Below, piece by piece: positions 20,433 through 30,380 of a stretch of 64,000 nt of DNA. The notes below the pieces were generated by a model. The model was not told the origin of the DNA. It searched no databases and saw only the letters and a program-made list of their open reading frames with translations. The stretch is from Rattus norvegicus (lineage: Eukaryota; Chordata; Mammalia; Rodentia; Muridae): assembly GCF_036323735.1 (NCBI RefSeq), contig NC_086023.1, positions 10,923,001 through 10,987,000 of the forward strand, read 5' to 3'. Position 1 is the first letter of the stretch, and each line of letters starts with the position of its first letter. The position numbers and the translations under genes were made by a program.

Positions 20433-20861
20433 TGCCATCTGGCCCTTGCTCTTTCGCCCCTGGGCTCAAGTGAGAGGAATGAGAAGATGACCTGATGTAG
20501 CTATCCTCAGGGACGGGCAACTTCCTCTGACCCTTGACCAATCTAAGACAGGAACCTTGGGGGCGACAAGGTGATCCTATGACAGATAAGGCTGGGGTTT
20601 GAGAGGTCGATCCTAAGACAGAGGTGGCTACACCCCGTTTAAACGTGCGGGCCGGTCAAATGCTCCTCTGCCCAGTTTCTCCCCCAATAACACACACATA
20701 TAGCCCAGAACGGTGTGTTACAGCATAAGTTCATTCCTAGCCATTGGGGTGCAGTCCTAACTGCAAGAGTGGCTTGCCATGGCCGAGCTGGGCACTCTGT
20801 GAGGCATGTCTGATCTCTCTCAGACCACTACTTCCACCTAATGGTTTTTTTTTTTTTAAAG
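20433..20861 (+). promoter_or_regulatory. Post-env untranslated region with candidate CTE
   Basis: Non-coding stretch between env and the polypurine tract. It holds two AAGACAG motifs in similar context, CTAAGACAGGA at 20543-20553 and CCTAAGACAGA at 20612-20622, plus a related ATGACAG at 20579-20585. Duplicated AAGACAGG loops at this position are the mark of the constitutive transport element of type D retroviruses, which binds the export factor NXF1. The call is inference from motif and position, not from folding. Confidence 0.5.
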
Positions 20862-20875
20862 AAAAATGGGGGAGA
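20862..20875 (+). promoter_or_regulatory. Polypurine tract
   Basis: Purine run ending GGGGGAGA (with one T) immediately before the LTR start TGCACGG. This is the plus-strand primer position in retroviral reverse transcription and confirms the LTR orientation. Confidence 0.85.
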
Positions 20876-21359
20876 TGCACGGAGCCATATTGGATTTGGG
20901 GCTAGCCGCTTTTTGACTGCATGGTTCAAAGTGACTCTGGGCTGTTTGGCCACAGAGACTCACCCCGAAGATGACTGCCATAAATCTTAAGATTGTTGGA
21001 TAAAGCCTCTCCCATGAATTTACGGCACAGGAGTATAACATTCAAGGGATGCCTCAGCTCGAGCAGATACCAGTTATCTCCTCAGTCATCACCCAGTGTC
21101 TCCACCACCTGACCTCATCGCCTGACTTCTTTGCCTCCAGCTATCACTGCCTATACCCTCATCTCCCCCCTCCTTCATATTTCACAAAGGCCACTCCCCC
21201 TACCTGAAAGCCTTAAAAGCTGCATTGTTCATCCCAATAAACGAGACCTTGACAACAGAACTTTTGCTTGGTCTCCTTCTTCTCTTCACCCCCATTTTGG
21301 CCCACAGGTAGAAAGCCTCTTCGGGACCCTGAATAACTGGGTCCCCGCTGGCGGGGACA
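20876..21359 (+). mobile_element. 3' LTR (484 bp)
   Basis: Starts TG, ends CA, preceded by the polypurine tract and followed by the target duplication CTGTGC. A polyadenylation signal AATAAA lies at 21236-21241, with a CTTAAAAG TATA-like box about 20 bp before it, and the U5 end carries a perfect short hairpin (TCCCCGC TGG CGGGGA, 21342-21357). It is the only near-complete LTR of this provirus. Confidence 0.92.
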
Positions 21360-21693
21360 CTGTGCATGCATAGAAGAGAACAGACTGGGGCAGCTGTGCA
21401 TGCATAGCAGAGAACAGACTGGGGCAGCTGTGCATGCATAGAAGAGAACAGACTGGGGCAGCTGTGCATGCATAGAAGAGAACAGACTGGGGCAGCTGTG
21501 CATGCATAGAAGAGAACAGACTGGGGCAGCTGTGCATGCATAGCAGAGAACAGACTGGGGCAGCTGTGCATGCATAGAAGAGAACAGACTGGGGCAGCTG
21601 TGCATGCATAGAAGAGAACAGACTGGGGCAGCTGTGCATGCATAGCAGAGAACAGACTGGGGCAGCTGTGCATGCATAGCAGAGAACAGACTG
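21360..21693. repeat. 34-bp minisatellite, right half
   Basis: About ten further units of the same 34-bp repeat as 13858-14213, opening with the right target-site copy CTGTGC (21360-21365). Variant order at the C/A site is A,C,A,A,A,C,A,A,C,C. Joining it to the left half without the provirus restores an uninterrupted unit. Confidence 0.97.
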
Positions 21694-22134
21694 TTTAGGA
21701 TTTGGTGACACGCTCATGCTCAGTGTCGAACACTGCTGTTACCAGTGATGGCCTGGATAGGAGTAGAAAAGGAGAGCTTGCTGGTTTGAAACAAACTAAG
21801 ATATAAGTGTGGTAATCCCGGAACAGAGGAGGTGGAGAGGGTTTGAGTGAGGAGTTGGAACATAGGACACAGTAATCTCAAGGTCAGACTGTCCTTCATG
21901 AAACCCTGTCCCTAAAATATCAAACCCAGCTGACTAAAGAAAAATATCACCCAAAGAAGTAAGCAGATGTGTATCAGTAGAGTGCTTTCCAGGTAGAGGG
22001 CAGACATGGAGCCCTGGGTTTGATTGGAGCCCTAACACTGTTGAATGCTTAGCCATGAATGGGATCATAACCCCTCCAGCCCTAAAGGCTCAGAGAACAT
22101 GGAGGAAGGGCCAGATGATTAGAAGGAGTGCTGT
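21694..22134. other. No recognised feature
   Basis: Includes weak B1/B4-like text near 21890-22040 ('gacatggagccctgggtttg') that I cannot place with confidence. Confidence 0.4.
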
Positions 22135-22137
22135 GAA

Positions 22138-22467
22138 ACACTGTCGTGTGGACATGATATGACCGTTGACTCGTGAACTCACTGTCGTGTGGACATGATA
22201 TGACCGTTGACTCGTGAACTCACTGTCCTGTGGACATGATATGACCGTTGACTCGTGAACTCACTGTCGTGTGGACATGATATGACCGTTGACTCGTGAA
22301 CTCACTGTCGTGTGGACATGAGATGACCGTTGACTCGTGAACTCACTGTCCTGTGGACATGAGATGACTTGACTCATGAACTCACTGTCCTGTGGACATG
22401 AGATGACTTGACTCATGAACTCACTGTCCTGTGGATATGAGATGACCGTTGACTCGTGAACTCACTG
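22138..22467. repeat. 41-bp minisatellite
   Basis: Eight tandem units beginning CACTGTCGTGTGGACATGAT and ending GACTCGTGAACT. The unit is 41 bp. Units 6 and 7 share a 3-bp contraction (ATGACTTGACTC), and GTCGTG alternates with GTCCTG, so the variant order can be read along the array. Confidence 0.96.
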
Positions 22468-23085
22468 CAGCTGTAGTGAACCACACAGGCTCAAGCCAGT
22501 CAACTCTACAGCAGGGATGGAGGAAGGGCACATAAGCCAGGTCTGCACCTAATGCTGGTCTTCGGGTCCCTTCCTAACAAACACCAATCAGGAGGAAAGT
22601 AGAAGTTACAGTTGTACCTGAAGATATTTACTTGTGAAACTTTATGGTTTGGCTCCCAGCACCAGCCAATCATTTTAAAAGGCAACAGATTCTATAATAG
22701 CCCCCCAATCAGATGTATGCCAAGCTGGGTACCCCCTTGCTGGTTTGCCTTACTCTATAAGTGCTTGCTTGAAACTGGGCTTCACTGTATATCCTCCTGT
22801 GTCAGTGGTGATGGTGTGCCCAAGCTCGAGCTTGAATAAGACCTTAGTTTGATTGCATTGGAATTGGCTCCTTGGTCATCTTTTGTGGCTTGTGAAATGG
22901 GCACAACATAGCCACTGGTAAGTTGTCCATGAGCCAGTGAATAAAAACCCATGTCCAGGCAAGGAACCCTAAGTAAACTCAGTGGGCTGTGTAAAAAGAC
23001 AGGGAAGTAGGAAGGCATATATTGGGGAATAGAGTATGTATATGAGAATGATCAAATCATATATACGTATGAAATTGCCAGAGAA
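22468..23085. other. No recognised gene; short B1/B2-like scraps
   Basis: 'tgatggtgtgcccaagctcg' and neighbours suggest decayed SINE text, but nothing is complete. Confidence 0.4.
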
Positions 23086-23089
23086 TGCT

Positions 23090-23282
23090 GCACGGGGTTG
23101 TGGAGCACGCCATTAATCCTAGTACTCAGGAGGCAGAGGGTGGCGGATCTCTGAGTTTGAGGACATCCTGGTCTACAGAGTGAGTTCCAAGGGGGTATAG
23201 CTCAGTGATAGAATATTTGAATGCAAAGTGAGTTCCAGGAGAGCCAGGGCCACACAGAGAAAGCCTGTCTTAGGAAACAAAT
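23090..23282 (+). mobile_element. B1 SINE carrying a tRNA-half insert
   Basis: B1 text ('ttaatcctagtactcaggag', 'tggtctacagagtgagttcc') continues after an interruption at 23191-23237 with 'ggagagccagggccacacag' and 'cctgtctta'. The interruption duplicates AGTGAGTTCCA of the B1 (23179-23189 and 23227-23237). Confidence 0.85.
23191..23226 (+). mobile_element. Retroposed 5' half of tRNA-Cys
   Basis: Thirty-six bases starting GGGGGTATAGCTCAGTG, as in mammalian tRNA-Cys(GCA), and stopping at the anticodon (TGCAA). The D-arm and A box are clear; the T-arm, variable loop and acceptor 3' side are absent. An 11-bp target duplication flanks it. There is no long A-tail. Confidence 0.75.
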
Positions 23283-23419
23283 TGTCAAAGAATAAAAATT
23301 TATTTAAAAATATGTAAGCGAAAAGAAGGAATAAAAGAAAGGAAGGGAAGAGTTAGATAATTAGGGTTACTTAGAGGATAGGTATCCAACAGTGGTTGCA
23401 AGGAAGCAAACTTAAGTAA

Positions 23420-23670
23420 GATGTGGTGGCTCATGCCTGTAGCTTGGGAGTGAGTGTGTGTGTGTGCACTTGCGTGCATGCGTGTGTGTGTGTCTGTGTG
23501 TGTCTCTGAGTACGCGTGTGCATGTGCATGTGTGTAAAGATGGGAAGGGATGGGTAGGTGGGTGGGGTGATGGAGGCAGGCACATTGCTGTGAGTTCAAG
23601 GTCACTTTGGACTCTACAGGACACCTTTGGCTGTGGAGTAAAAGACTCTGACTCAACAAAAACCGTTTTC
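23420..23670 (+). mobile_element. Diverged B1-type SINE with internal TG expansion
   Basis: 'gtggtggctcatgcctgtag' head, then TG/GC variant repeat (23450-23536), then 'gaggcaggcacattgctgtg agttcaaggtca' text and a CAACAAAAACC tail. The TG stretch appears to have grown inside the element. Confidence 0.5.
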
Positions 23671-24170
23671 CTCTCCCCTCGGCAGATTTCTGCTTCTTAC
23701 ATGGAAGGAGGTCCTTAATGGCCTGGTGTTTTGCAAATGTGGCATGTTCTCAGGACACATTGAGCCCTCTGCTGGTGTGTCTTAGCCAATACTAGCTAGT
23801 AGAATTATTGAATTTACCTAGGCAGTGCAGAATAGTCTAGAAGTGAGGATGAAGAGATGTCCAAGGTTCCTCTGAATTTAGGTATCCATGATGTTAAATG
23901 ATACAGGTTACAGAACCTGGGAGCAAAAGGGAAATACAGGCTCATCTAGGCCACCCAACCCCATGGTGCAGGCTCACCTTCGGGGCTTCTGTGGTCCCTG
24001 TACTCTCACACCATTGTCTGAACATCCCTTTCCAGGCCACAGTCCAGTTTTCTCAGCTGATGTTTGCTTTCCATCCCATTAGATGTTCCAACTGTGTAAC
24101 TTACAACTCTGAGATCTTGTTCATACCCATTCCCACTGCCCTCAACCCCCACTGTTTGTTATCTGTTAGG
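23671..24170. other. No recognised feature
   Basis: Non-repetitive by eye; no supported exon. Confidence 0.4.
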
Positions 24171-24177
24171 ACGGTGT

Positions 24178-24540
24178 TCTGGTTTGCGTTTCTGTTGCTG
24201 TGGGACTGAAAGCAACATGGGGATATTGGCTTATAGGTCATCATCACAGGAAACCAGGGCAGGAGCTCAAGGCAGAGACCTGAGGCAGGAGCTGAAGCAG
24301 AGACCATGGAGGAGCTGGTTACTGGCTTGCTTCCCATGGCTTGCTCAGCCTGCCTTCTTGTACAGCCCTGGGCCACCGACATAAGAGTGGCACTGTCCCC
24401 ATTGGTCTGGGCCCTCCCACATCAATCATTAACCAAGAAAATATCTCCCAGACAATTTGATGGAGTTAATTCTTCAGTTGATGCTCCTTCTTTCTGGGCG
24501 ACTACAGTTCATATCAAGTTGGCAACGTCAGCCTAACTAG
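24178..24540 (-). repeat. Rodent medium-reiteration repeat, type 1
   Basis: 'gtttctgttgctgtggga', 'ggaaaccagggcaggagctc', 'ttgctcagcctgccttcttg' and 'catcaatcattaaccaagaa' match the type-1 family. Confidence 0.75.
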
Positions 24541-25170
24541 CACTCCTGCAGTAGATCAGCAGCTCATGAGAATGCAAAAGAAAGAAAATGAAGACTGCGT
24601 AGTATCGTAACCATTTAGCTTGCAGAGAGATCCATCCAAAGTAATGCTTATTAATTATTGGGCCATTCCTAACATAGGAAGGGATTATTACTAATGCCTT
24701 CAGTCTTGGCTCTTGTCAACATTTCAGTCAAAGACTTGAATGAGTATAGATTCAGTTTGCTTCTCCAAGTTGTGAATGGCATGAGGTTGAAGGGCGTTTC
24801 CAGCTATGACATAGCTTTTCAAATGGTCACATTGGCTACATAGACCAAATCAAGTCCAGAGATTCCACAGTAGAGACTGAAAAGCCAGGTGGATAGTGTG
24901 TGAGAGAAAGGCGCACAGATTGGTTAATTCTGTATAATTCAAAACTGGCTGATCCCACTGGAGTAGAATAATACGGGTAGATGACTGCAAATCAGGGGGC
25001 GACAAAACAAATAACAAAATGTGCAGTGAGCCTCGAGTGTAGTTCTGCATTTCACAGCAGAGCCCCGTGGAAGAGAGGCGGATGGAGTTGACTCTGACAA
25101 ACACATTTTCACTGATCTAATACAGTATCATTTCAACATGCAGTTGCTATAAACTTACTGAGATATTTAC
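24541..25170. other. No recognised feature
   Basis: Mixed sequence without a repeat or exon I can support. Confidence 0.4.
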
Positions 25171-25177
25171 TGTGTTT

Positions 25178-25290
25178 ATTTTGAGATTGGTCTTGCTATG
25201 TAGCCTAAGGTAGTCTGGAACTCACGAGTGGCCCAGGTTGGCCTCAGGTACGTGGCAACCGTGCGCTCTCATGGCTGCATGCTACAAGCA
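25178..25290 (-). mobile_element. B1 SINE, diverged
   Basis: Antisense B1 with 'tgagattggtcttgctatgt' and 'ctggaactcacgagtggccc'. Confidence 0.65.
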
Positions 25291-25356
25291 TGGGCCATGC
25301 TGTGTTCCTGACATTTGTTAATGATGTACATCAAATTGAGGGGTGTTTTGTAGAGT

Positions 25357-25442
25357 TTTTTTTTTTTTTTGAGCTGGGGACCGAACCCAGGGCTTTGCGC
25401 TTCCTAGGTAAGCGCTCTACCACTGAGCTAAATCCCCAGCCC
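25357..25442 (-). mobile_element. ID SINE (rat)
   Basis: Antisense ID. The 5' and 3' flanks share TGAGGGGTGTTTT, a target duplication. Confidence 0.96.
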
Positions 25443-25687
25443 CTGAGGGGTGTTTTATATAGTACATTGTAACTCAGGTCCTGCATGTTTACTACCCCCC
25501 CTCCCCCACCTATGATCATCTGTGTATACCTGTATGTGTTTGGCAGTCAGAGGATGCCTCTTCATGAGAGTTGGTCCATCCATGTCCATCAGGTGGGCTG
25601 TAGTTCCAAGCATGGGACAGGTCCGGTCTCTGGGCCTAGCATTAAGCACCTTTACCCTCCAGGCCACCTCAACCTCACTGGACCTTT

Positions 25688-25830
25688 GTTTTTAAGAGAC
25701 AGAGTGTCACCACATAGCCCTGGTGGGCAATGAACGCTTTGTGCAGCACAGCTGGCTTTGGATTTCTGGTGTCCTTCCAGTTTCTGTCTTCCAAGCACTG
25801 AGGTCAGGTTCGGCCCACCGTGCCTGGCCA
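25688..25830 (-). mobile_element. B1 SINE, diverged
   Basis: Antisense B1 landmarks 'agacagagtgtcaccacata' and 'caccgtgcctggcc'. Confidence 0.55.
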
Positions 25831-25964
25831 GAAGGTACATTTTCATTTGAAATCATTGGTCTACATTCAGACTTTTGAAAAAGAATTTTTAAAAAAGATT
25901 TATTTATTTATTATAATAAGTACACTGCAGTTGTCTACTTTTTCATCTATAGATTTTTTTCCAA

Positions 25965-26143
25965 GGTCTGGAGAGACGGTTCAGTGGTTAAGAACATCGA
26001 CTACTCTTCTAGAGGTCCTGAGTTCAATTCCCAGCAACCACATGGTGGCTCACAACCATCTGTATTGAGATCTGATGCCCTCTTCTGGTGTGTCTGAAGA
26101 CAGCTACAGTGTACTTATATATAATAAATAAATCTTAAAAAAA
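25965..26143 (+). mobile_element. B2 SINE
   Basis: B2 with 'ggtctggagagacggttcag' head, complete body and AATAAATCTTAAAAAAAAAC tail. Confidence 0.94.
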
Positions 26144-26149
26144 AACCTA

Positions 26150-27060
26150 TAAAACCACTTTAAAAAAAACAGATTCAGATATCTAAGCCGTTTAAAATAT
26201 TCTTAAAATAGTCCCCCTGACTTGAATGAGCATTTGATTTTCCGTAAGTTAAATTCAATAAAATGTGTAGTCAAAGAGTCTGTAGTTGGAAGGAGCCATC
26301 TAGGATTCTATAGTGAGGGAGCTGGCCATGATGTCAAATAGTAAAGACAATTTGGAATAAGGAAGTTGACTGTTCTGTCTTTCACACTTTAGGTAGATTT
26401 ATTCATTTAACTAAGTCTAGAACTCATCTAAAATTTGGAACATTTTACTCATTTATAGGTAGCAGGGACAGCAGACCTTAAGGTTGGTGATGGCTCAAGG
26501 TCATGCTGCTATTTAACCTTAGAGAGGCGCTTAGAGGGAACCCCTCGCCCTTCAGTGACTCCACTATGTGCTCTCCGGAGGAACGCAGCCTTCTTAGAAG
26601 GGAGCTGCTAGGTGACACCACAGGTGCTGCTTGTGTTGCTTGCTTTCTCACTTACAAGAATGACTCAGAGCCAAGAACGGTCCTCTTATCCTGGCAGGGA
26701 GGTAGAGGCAGAAGGACTAAGAGTTCTGGACCAGACTTGGCTAAAAAGGTCAACGCCGGGATCCCTCGTTTGAAACCGGCGTGCGTGCGCCACCTAGAGG
26801 ATTTTCTGAGAAGAAACACAGCATTTTCCTTTTCCCGCAGGTTTCCCCCAACCGAGCTCCATTTAATTCTTGAGGACGTTGAGATGTTACTAGTTCTTAA
26901 AACCCCAAAGCGGATGATAGTTACTTGCTTTGCAAAGGAAAATACCAGGAAGCACAGAGATGGCACCATGCTTCTGGGAGAGCATGTCAGGACCAACGTT
27001 TAAAAAGCTCCTTTTTCCATCCATCTTGATCTTTTGATCAAGCTTTTGACTCCTTTGGGT
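26150..27060. other. No supported gene; B1 fragment near 26678-26750
   Basis: A plus-strand open frame of 166 codons (26503-27003) crosses a B1-like fragment ('tcctggcagggaggtagagg'), so it is not a credible conserved gene. The rest is unassigned. Confidence 0.4.
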
Positions 27061-27066
27061 CCTGTC

Positions 27067-27690
27067 CTAGTTTGCTTTCTATTGCTGTGATAAACACCGT
27101 GATCAAGGGGGCTGGAGAGATGGCTCAGCAGTTCAGAGCACTGGCTTCTCTTCTAGAAGGCCAGAGTTTGATTCACTGCACACACTTGGCACCCCCCCAA
27201 CTGTCTGTAACTCTAGTTCTGGGGAATCCTTAGCCCCTTTCTGGAAACAATAGCACATGAATATGGTGCCCAGATATACTTGCAAGCTAAACACTCATAC
27301 ACATAAAGTAAAACAAAGCAACAATAATAATAATAAGTCCACCATGACCAAAAGTAAACTGGGGAGGACAATTTACCTGGCTTCTGGGTACAGCTCATCG
27401 CCGAGGGAAGCGGCCAAGGCAGTAACTCAAGGCAGAAGGGAGGAGAAAGTGGAGCAGAACCCACAGAGGAGTGCTGTTTACTGGATTGCTAAGCCTGCTT
27501 TCTTGTATCACCCAGGACCACCAGCCCTGAGGCAGCACCGCCTATAATGGTCTGGGCTCTCCCATATTAATCACTAATTAAGAAATTCCCTACAGACATG
27601 CTCACAAGCAATCCGATGCAGGCAAACCCCCAATTCAGGTTCCCTCTCCCCGGATGACCCGCTGTGTGGAGTTGACTAAAACCTAACCGG
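27067..27690 (-). repeat. Rodent type-1 repeat split by a SINE
   Basis: 'tttctattgctgtgataaac' before and 'ccaccatgaccaaaagtaaa' after a tRNA-derived SINE; later landmarks 'ggtctgggctctcccatatt' and 'ttccctctcc' follow. Confidence 0.7.
27107..27333 (+). mobile_element. B3-type SINE
   Basis: 'gggggctggagagatggctc' head with 'gttcagagcactggcttctc', a long body typical of B3 and an ATAATAATAATAAG tail. It lies inside the type-1 repeat. Confidence 0.8.
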
Positions 27691-27694
27691 CACC

Positions 27695-28880
27695 AATCCT
27701 AAACAGTTTTCCCCTTTGAAATGTTATCGTTCCACGACTCGGTGGGCAGAGGCAGAAGGATTGTTTACAAGCGTGATGCCAACCTGCTGATCGACATAAA
27801 ACCGGACCACAGGCGGAAAGGAAGAAAGAGGATTCCAGCATTGTCTTCATAAAAATGAAATTCCTAGGACGTACGATGTACTTCATTAGAGAGTAGGAGT
27901 CCTGAGAACAGCACAGGTTGCCGTCCTTCCCTGCCCTCCATCCAGGCAGGGTCTCCTTTGTAGCCCAGGCTGGACAAAGCTCCAGATATCCTCTTGAGTG
28001 CTGGGATTATCTAAATTGTTCTGTTTCAGGCTTGTTCTAGACGACGACTACGGTCTGCCCACACAACCTCACTCTCCTTTCACTTCAATACGAAACGCCC
28101 TTAACTTTTTTCTTCTTTTTTGGTCTTCGCGGGGACTGCCACTTCGGGCTCTTTTATACACGTTCTGGAATCCCTGTTGGCAATCTGAGTTTGCCCTCCA
28201 GAGACTGGATGGCTTCGCTGTTCTGGCTACCTGCACCGGAGCGCCCTCTGCTGGAAATGTCTAGAAATAGTGACCGCAATTTGATTTTCGAAGCTGGACG
28301 CTGTGGGCAGCCGCTGAAATCTCAGATAATTGAGAGGCTGAAGCACAAGCATCGATTAAGTCTAGAATTTCTGACAGTTCAGGAAACATAATGAAATTCA
28401 AAAGGGAGAAAAAGAAGACTCTAGGAAATAGCACTTTCTCTTTAGCAGCAAAGATAGCCTCCTTTCCTCAGTGAGGCGGGAAAGATAATCATTCTCACTT
28501 CTTCTGTTGAGACGCATCCCTCTCACGTGGAGACGAAGTTCTTTCGTGAAGCTGGTATTTGTGGTCGTGGGTGGCTCTGTGCCCATGTGGTTCGGTTCTG
28601 TCCTGTTGCTGAGAACGTCCTTTAGGCGCTCTGGTGTTTCAGGGCAACGCAAGCGCCTGGAGACTCACGCCCTCGTTCACAAAAAGATGTGTTCAGGAAC
28701 TTTGACTCTCAATCATTTTAGAAGCTCAGGGCCATCACACAGGTTAGCTTGATGTCACACCCTGCTTTGGCTGAGCAGTAAAGCAGGTCAACTGTCTTCT
28801 GTGAACTGTTGGAAATGCACAGATGAAGTTTGCCAGGGACCAGAGTCACTGTTCAGAATTGGCCTCAAGTATAGACTGGC
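27695..28880. other. No supported gene; B1 fragments
   Basis: Partial B1-like pieces near 27735-27790 (plus) and 27930-28010 (minus). The remainder, including open frames of 80-90 codons, shows no recognisable product. Confidence 0.4.
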
Positions 28881-28885
28881 GGGGA

Positions 28886-28887
<2 letters not shown>

Positions 28888-28971
<84 letters not shown>
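28888..28971. repeat. (GA)n microsatellite
   Basis: About 84 bp of uninterrupted GA dinucleotides followed by a TTG-rich tract (28979-29017). Confidence 0.97.
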
Positions 28972-28973
<2 letters not shown>

Positions 28974-29129
28974 AGTTTGTTGCTGTTATTGTTGGTTATT
29001 GTTGTTGTTGTTGTTTTGAGATCAGGTCTTATTAGCCCTGGAAGGCCTCAAACTTCCGAATTCCTGGATTACAGGTCCCACTGGGGTTAATGTAGTAGTG
29101 ACCCCAGAATCAAATGTGTACCACACACC

Positions 29130-29588
29130 TTTTTGCCTGGTCCTCTCTGCTGAGACAGACTGCTAGCTAGTCTGATCCCTGTTAGAGGCTATCTCCTGAG
29201 GCTTACCAGAGGATCTTCTGTACTCAGAGCATTTGACTGCCAGCTAATCTGCTCCCCAGAAGACACCATATCCTGAGGCATCCCAAGAGATCTGTTGCAC
29301 CCAGAACACCACAGCTTGAAGGTATCCCAGGAGTTCCTCTGTACACAGAGCAAATGGGCAATGGACACCACAGTCTGAAGACCTCCCAGGGGGCTCTGTG
29401 ACACACAGGGCAACTGACCCAACAGACTGAAAGCCTCCCTGGAGTGTGGCTGCACACAAGGAAACAGAAATCACAGTCCATTGACCACCTCCACCCCCCA
29501 GAGAACAGCTTCACGCAGGACAGCAGCTTAACTGCTCCTCTGAAGACCCAGCAGTCTGAAGTCCTCCCGGGAGATCTGCTGCGGCCAG
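29130..29588 (+). repeat. L1 5'-type degenerate tandem repeat
   Basis: Decayed units of roughly 50-70 bp recur: 'ctgaagacctccca' near 29375, 'ctgaaagcctccct' near 29427, 'ctgaagtcctcccg' near 29550, each followed by 'ctgc/ctgt...cacacagggcaac'-like text. The same unit type occurs at 34796-34900 ahead of L1 ORF1, so I read this as L1 5'UTR sequence separated from its element by ERV insertions. Confidence 0.5.
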
Positions 29589-29611
29589 TGTTGAGGTTTA
29601 AATTTCGACTC

Positions 29612-29795
29612 GAGGGCTGGAGAGATGGCTCAGTGGTTAAGAGCACTGACTGCTCTTCCAGAGGTTTTGAGTTCAAATCCCAGCGACCACATGGTGGCTC
29701 ACAGACCACCTGTAATGAGATCTGATGCCCTCTTCTGGTGTGTCTGAAGACAGCTACAGTATACTTCTACATAGTTACATAATAAATTAAATAAA

Positions 29796-29843
<48 letters not shown>

Positions 29844-29846
29844 ATA
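29612..29846 (+). mobile_element. B2 SINE with long TAAA tail
   Basis: Complete B2, tail expanded to a (TAAA)n microsatellite at about 29790-29846. TAAATTTCG flanks both ends. Confidence 0.95.
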
Positions 29847-29908
29847 TTTTAAATTTCGGCTCTCGTCCAGACAGAACAAACCAAACCAACGTGGTTCCAC
29901 GTGGAGAG

Positions 29909-30100
29909 GTTTTTTTTTTTTTTTTAAGATTTATTTATTATGTATACAGTATTCTGCCTGCATATGTGGCTGTGTGCCAGAAGAGGGCATCAGATCTCAT
30001 TACAGATGGTTGTGAGCCACCATGTGGTTACTGGGATTTGAACTCAGGACCTCTGGAAGAGCAGTCAGTGCTCTTAACCACTGAGCCATCTCTCCAGCCC
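29909..30100 (-). mobile_element. B2 SINE
   Basis: Antisense B2 ('gtatacagtattctgcctgc', 'ccagaagagggcatcagatc', 'catctctccagccc'). Confidence 0.94.
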
Positions 30101-30107
30101 TCAATGA

Positions 30108-30199
30108 AACTTTTTTTTTTTTTCCAGAGCCGGGGACCGAACCCAGGGCCTTGCGCTTCCTAGGCAAGCGCTCTACCACTGAGCTAAATCCCCAACCCC
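30108..30199 (-). mobile_element. ID SINE (rat)
   Basis: Antisense ID with a T-run, nested beside the B2 at 29909 within the LTR remnant. Confidence 0.95.
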
Positions 30200-30380
30200 T
30201 CACGTGGAGAGGTTTAATGAGAGAAGAAGAGTAGAAGGGGGGAGGAACAAAGGAGGCCAGACATGGGAATGTGGAGGGAAGGGGGAGGGGGATAGAGAGA
30301 AGGGACAGGGAGGAGGGGAAGAGAGCAGAGCAGAGAACAACAGAGAGAGCAAGAGAAAGAGGAGGGACAAGCAGCCCCCT

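Larger units (their letters stand above)
14214..21359 (+). mobile_element. Rearranged endogenous retrovirus (beta gag-pro-pol, gamma env)
   Basis: The outer boundaries are exact: LTR start TGCACGG at 14214, LTR end CA at 21358-21359, and CTGTGC duplicated outside (14208-14213 and 21360-21365), a 6-bp duplication as made by class II integrases. Inside, from left to right: a 29-bp LTR start; pol RT N-terminus, pro and gag on the minus strand; integrase zinc domain, RNase H and RT C-terminus on the minus strand; then integrase core, env, an untranslated region, polypurine tract and a full LTR on the plus strand. The rest of the 5' LTR, primer-binding site, gag N-terminus, integrase C-terminus and env signal peptide are missing. 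The locus cannot encode a complete virus. Strand refers to the LTR and env. Confidence 0.92.
29589..30380 (-). mobile_element. LTR remnant interrupted by SINEs
   Basis: After removal of the B2 (29615-29850), the B2 at 29909 and the ID at 30108, the sequence is the polypurine-rich U3/R/U5 part seen in the solo LTR at 5601 ('cacgtggagaggttt', 'gagggaagggggaggggg'). CACGTGGAGAGGTT is repeated around the inner SINE pair. The U3 start is missing at 30380. Confidence 0.7.

Noticed and set aside
14214..21359. An infectious or replication-competent provirus
   Set aside because: One LTR, no primer-binding site, inverted and split pol, truncated gag and env without signal peptide.
21200..21717. Repeat protein from the 34-bp array, read in three frames
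   Set aside because: All three minus frames give the same peptide set because 34 is not a multiple of three; no evidence of selection on one frame.
22138..22467. CRISPR-like direct repeats
   Set aside because: No unique spacers, mammalian context; it is a contiguous minisatellite.
26503..27003. 166-codon plus-strand frame as a host gene
   Set aside because: It crosses a B1 fragment, overlaps an open minus-strand frame and has no recognisable domain.
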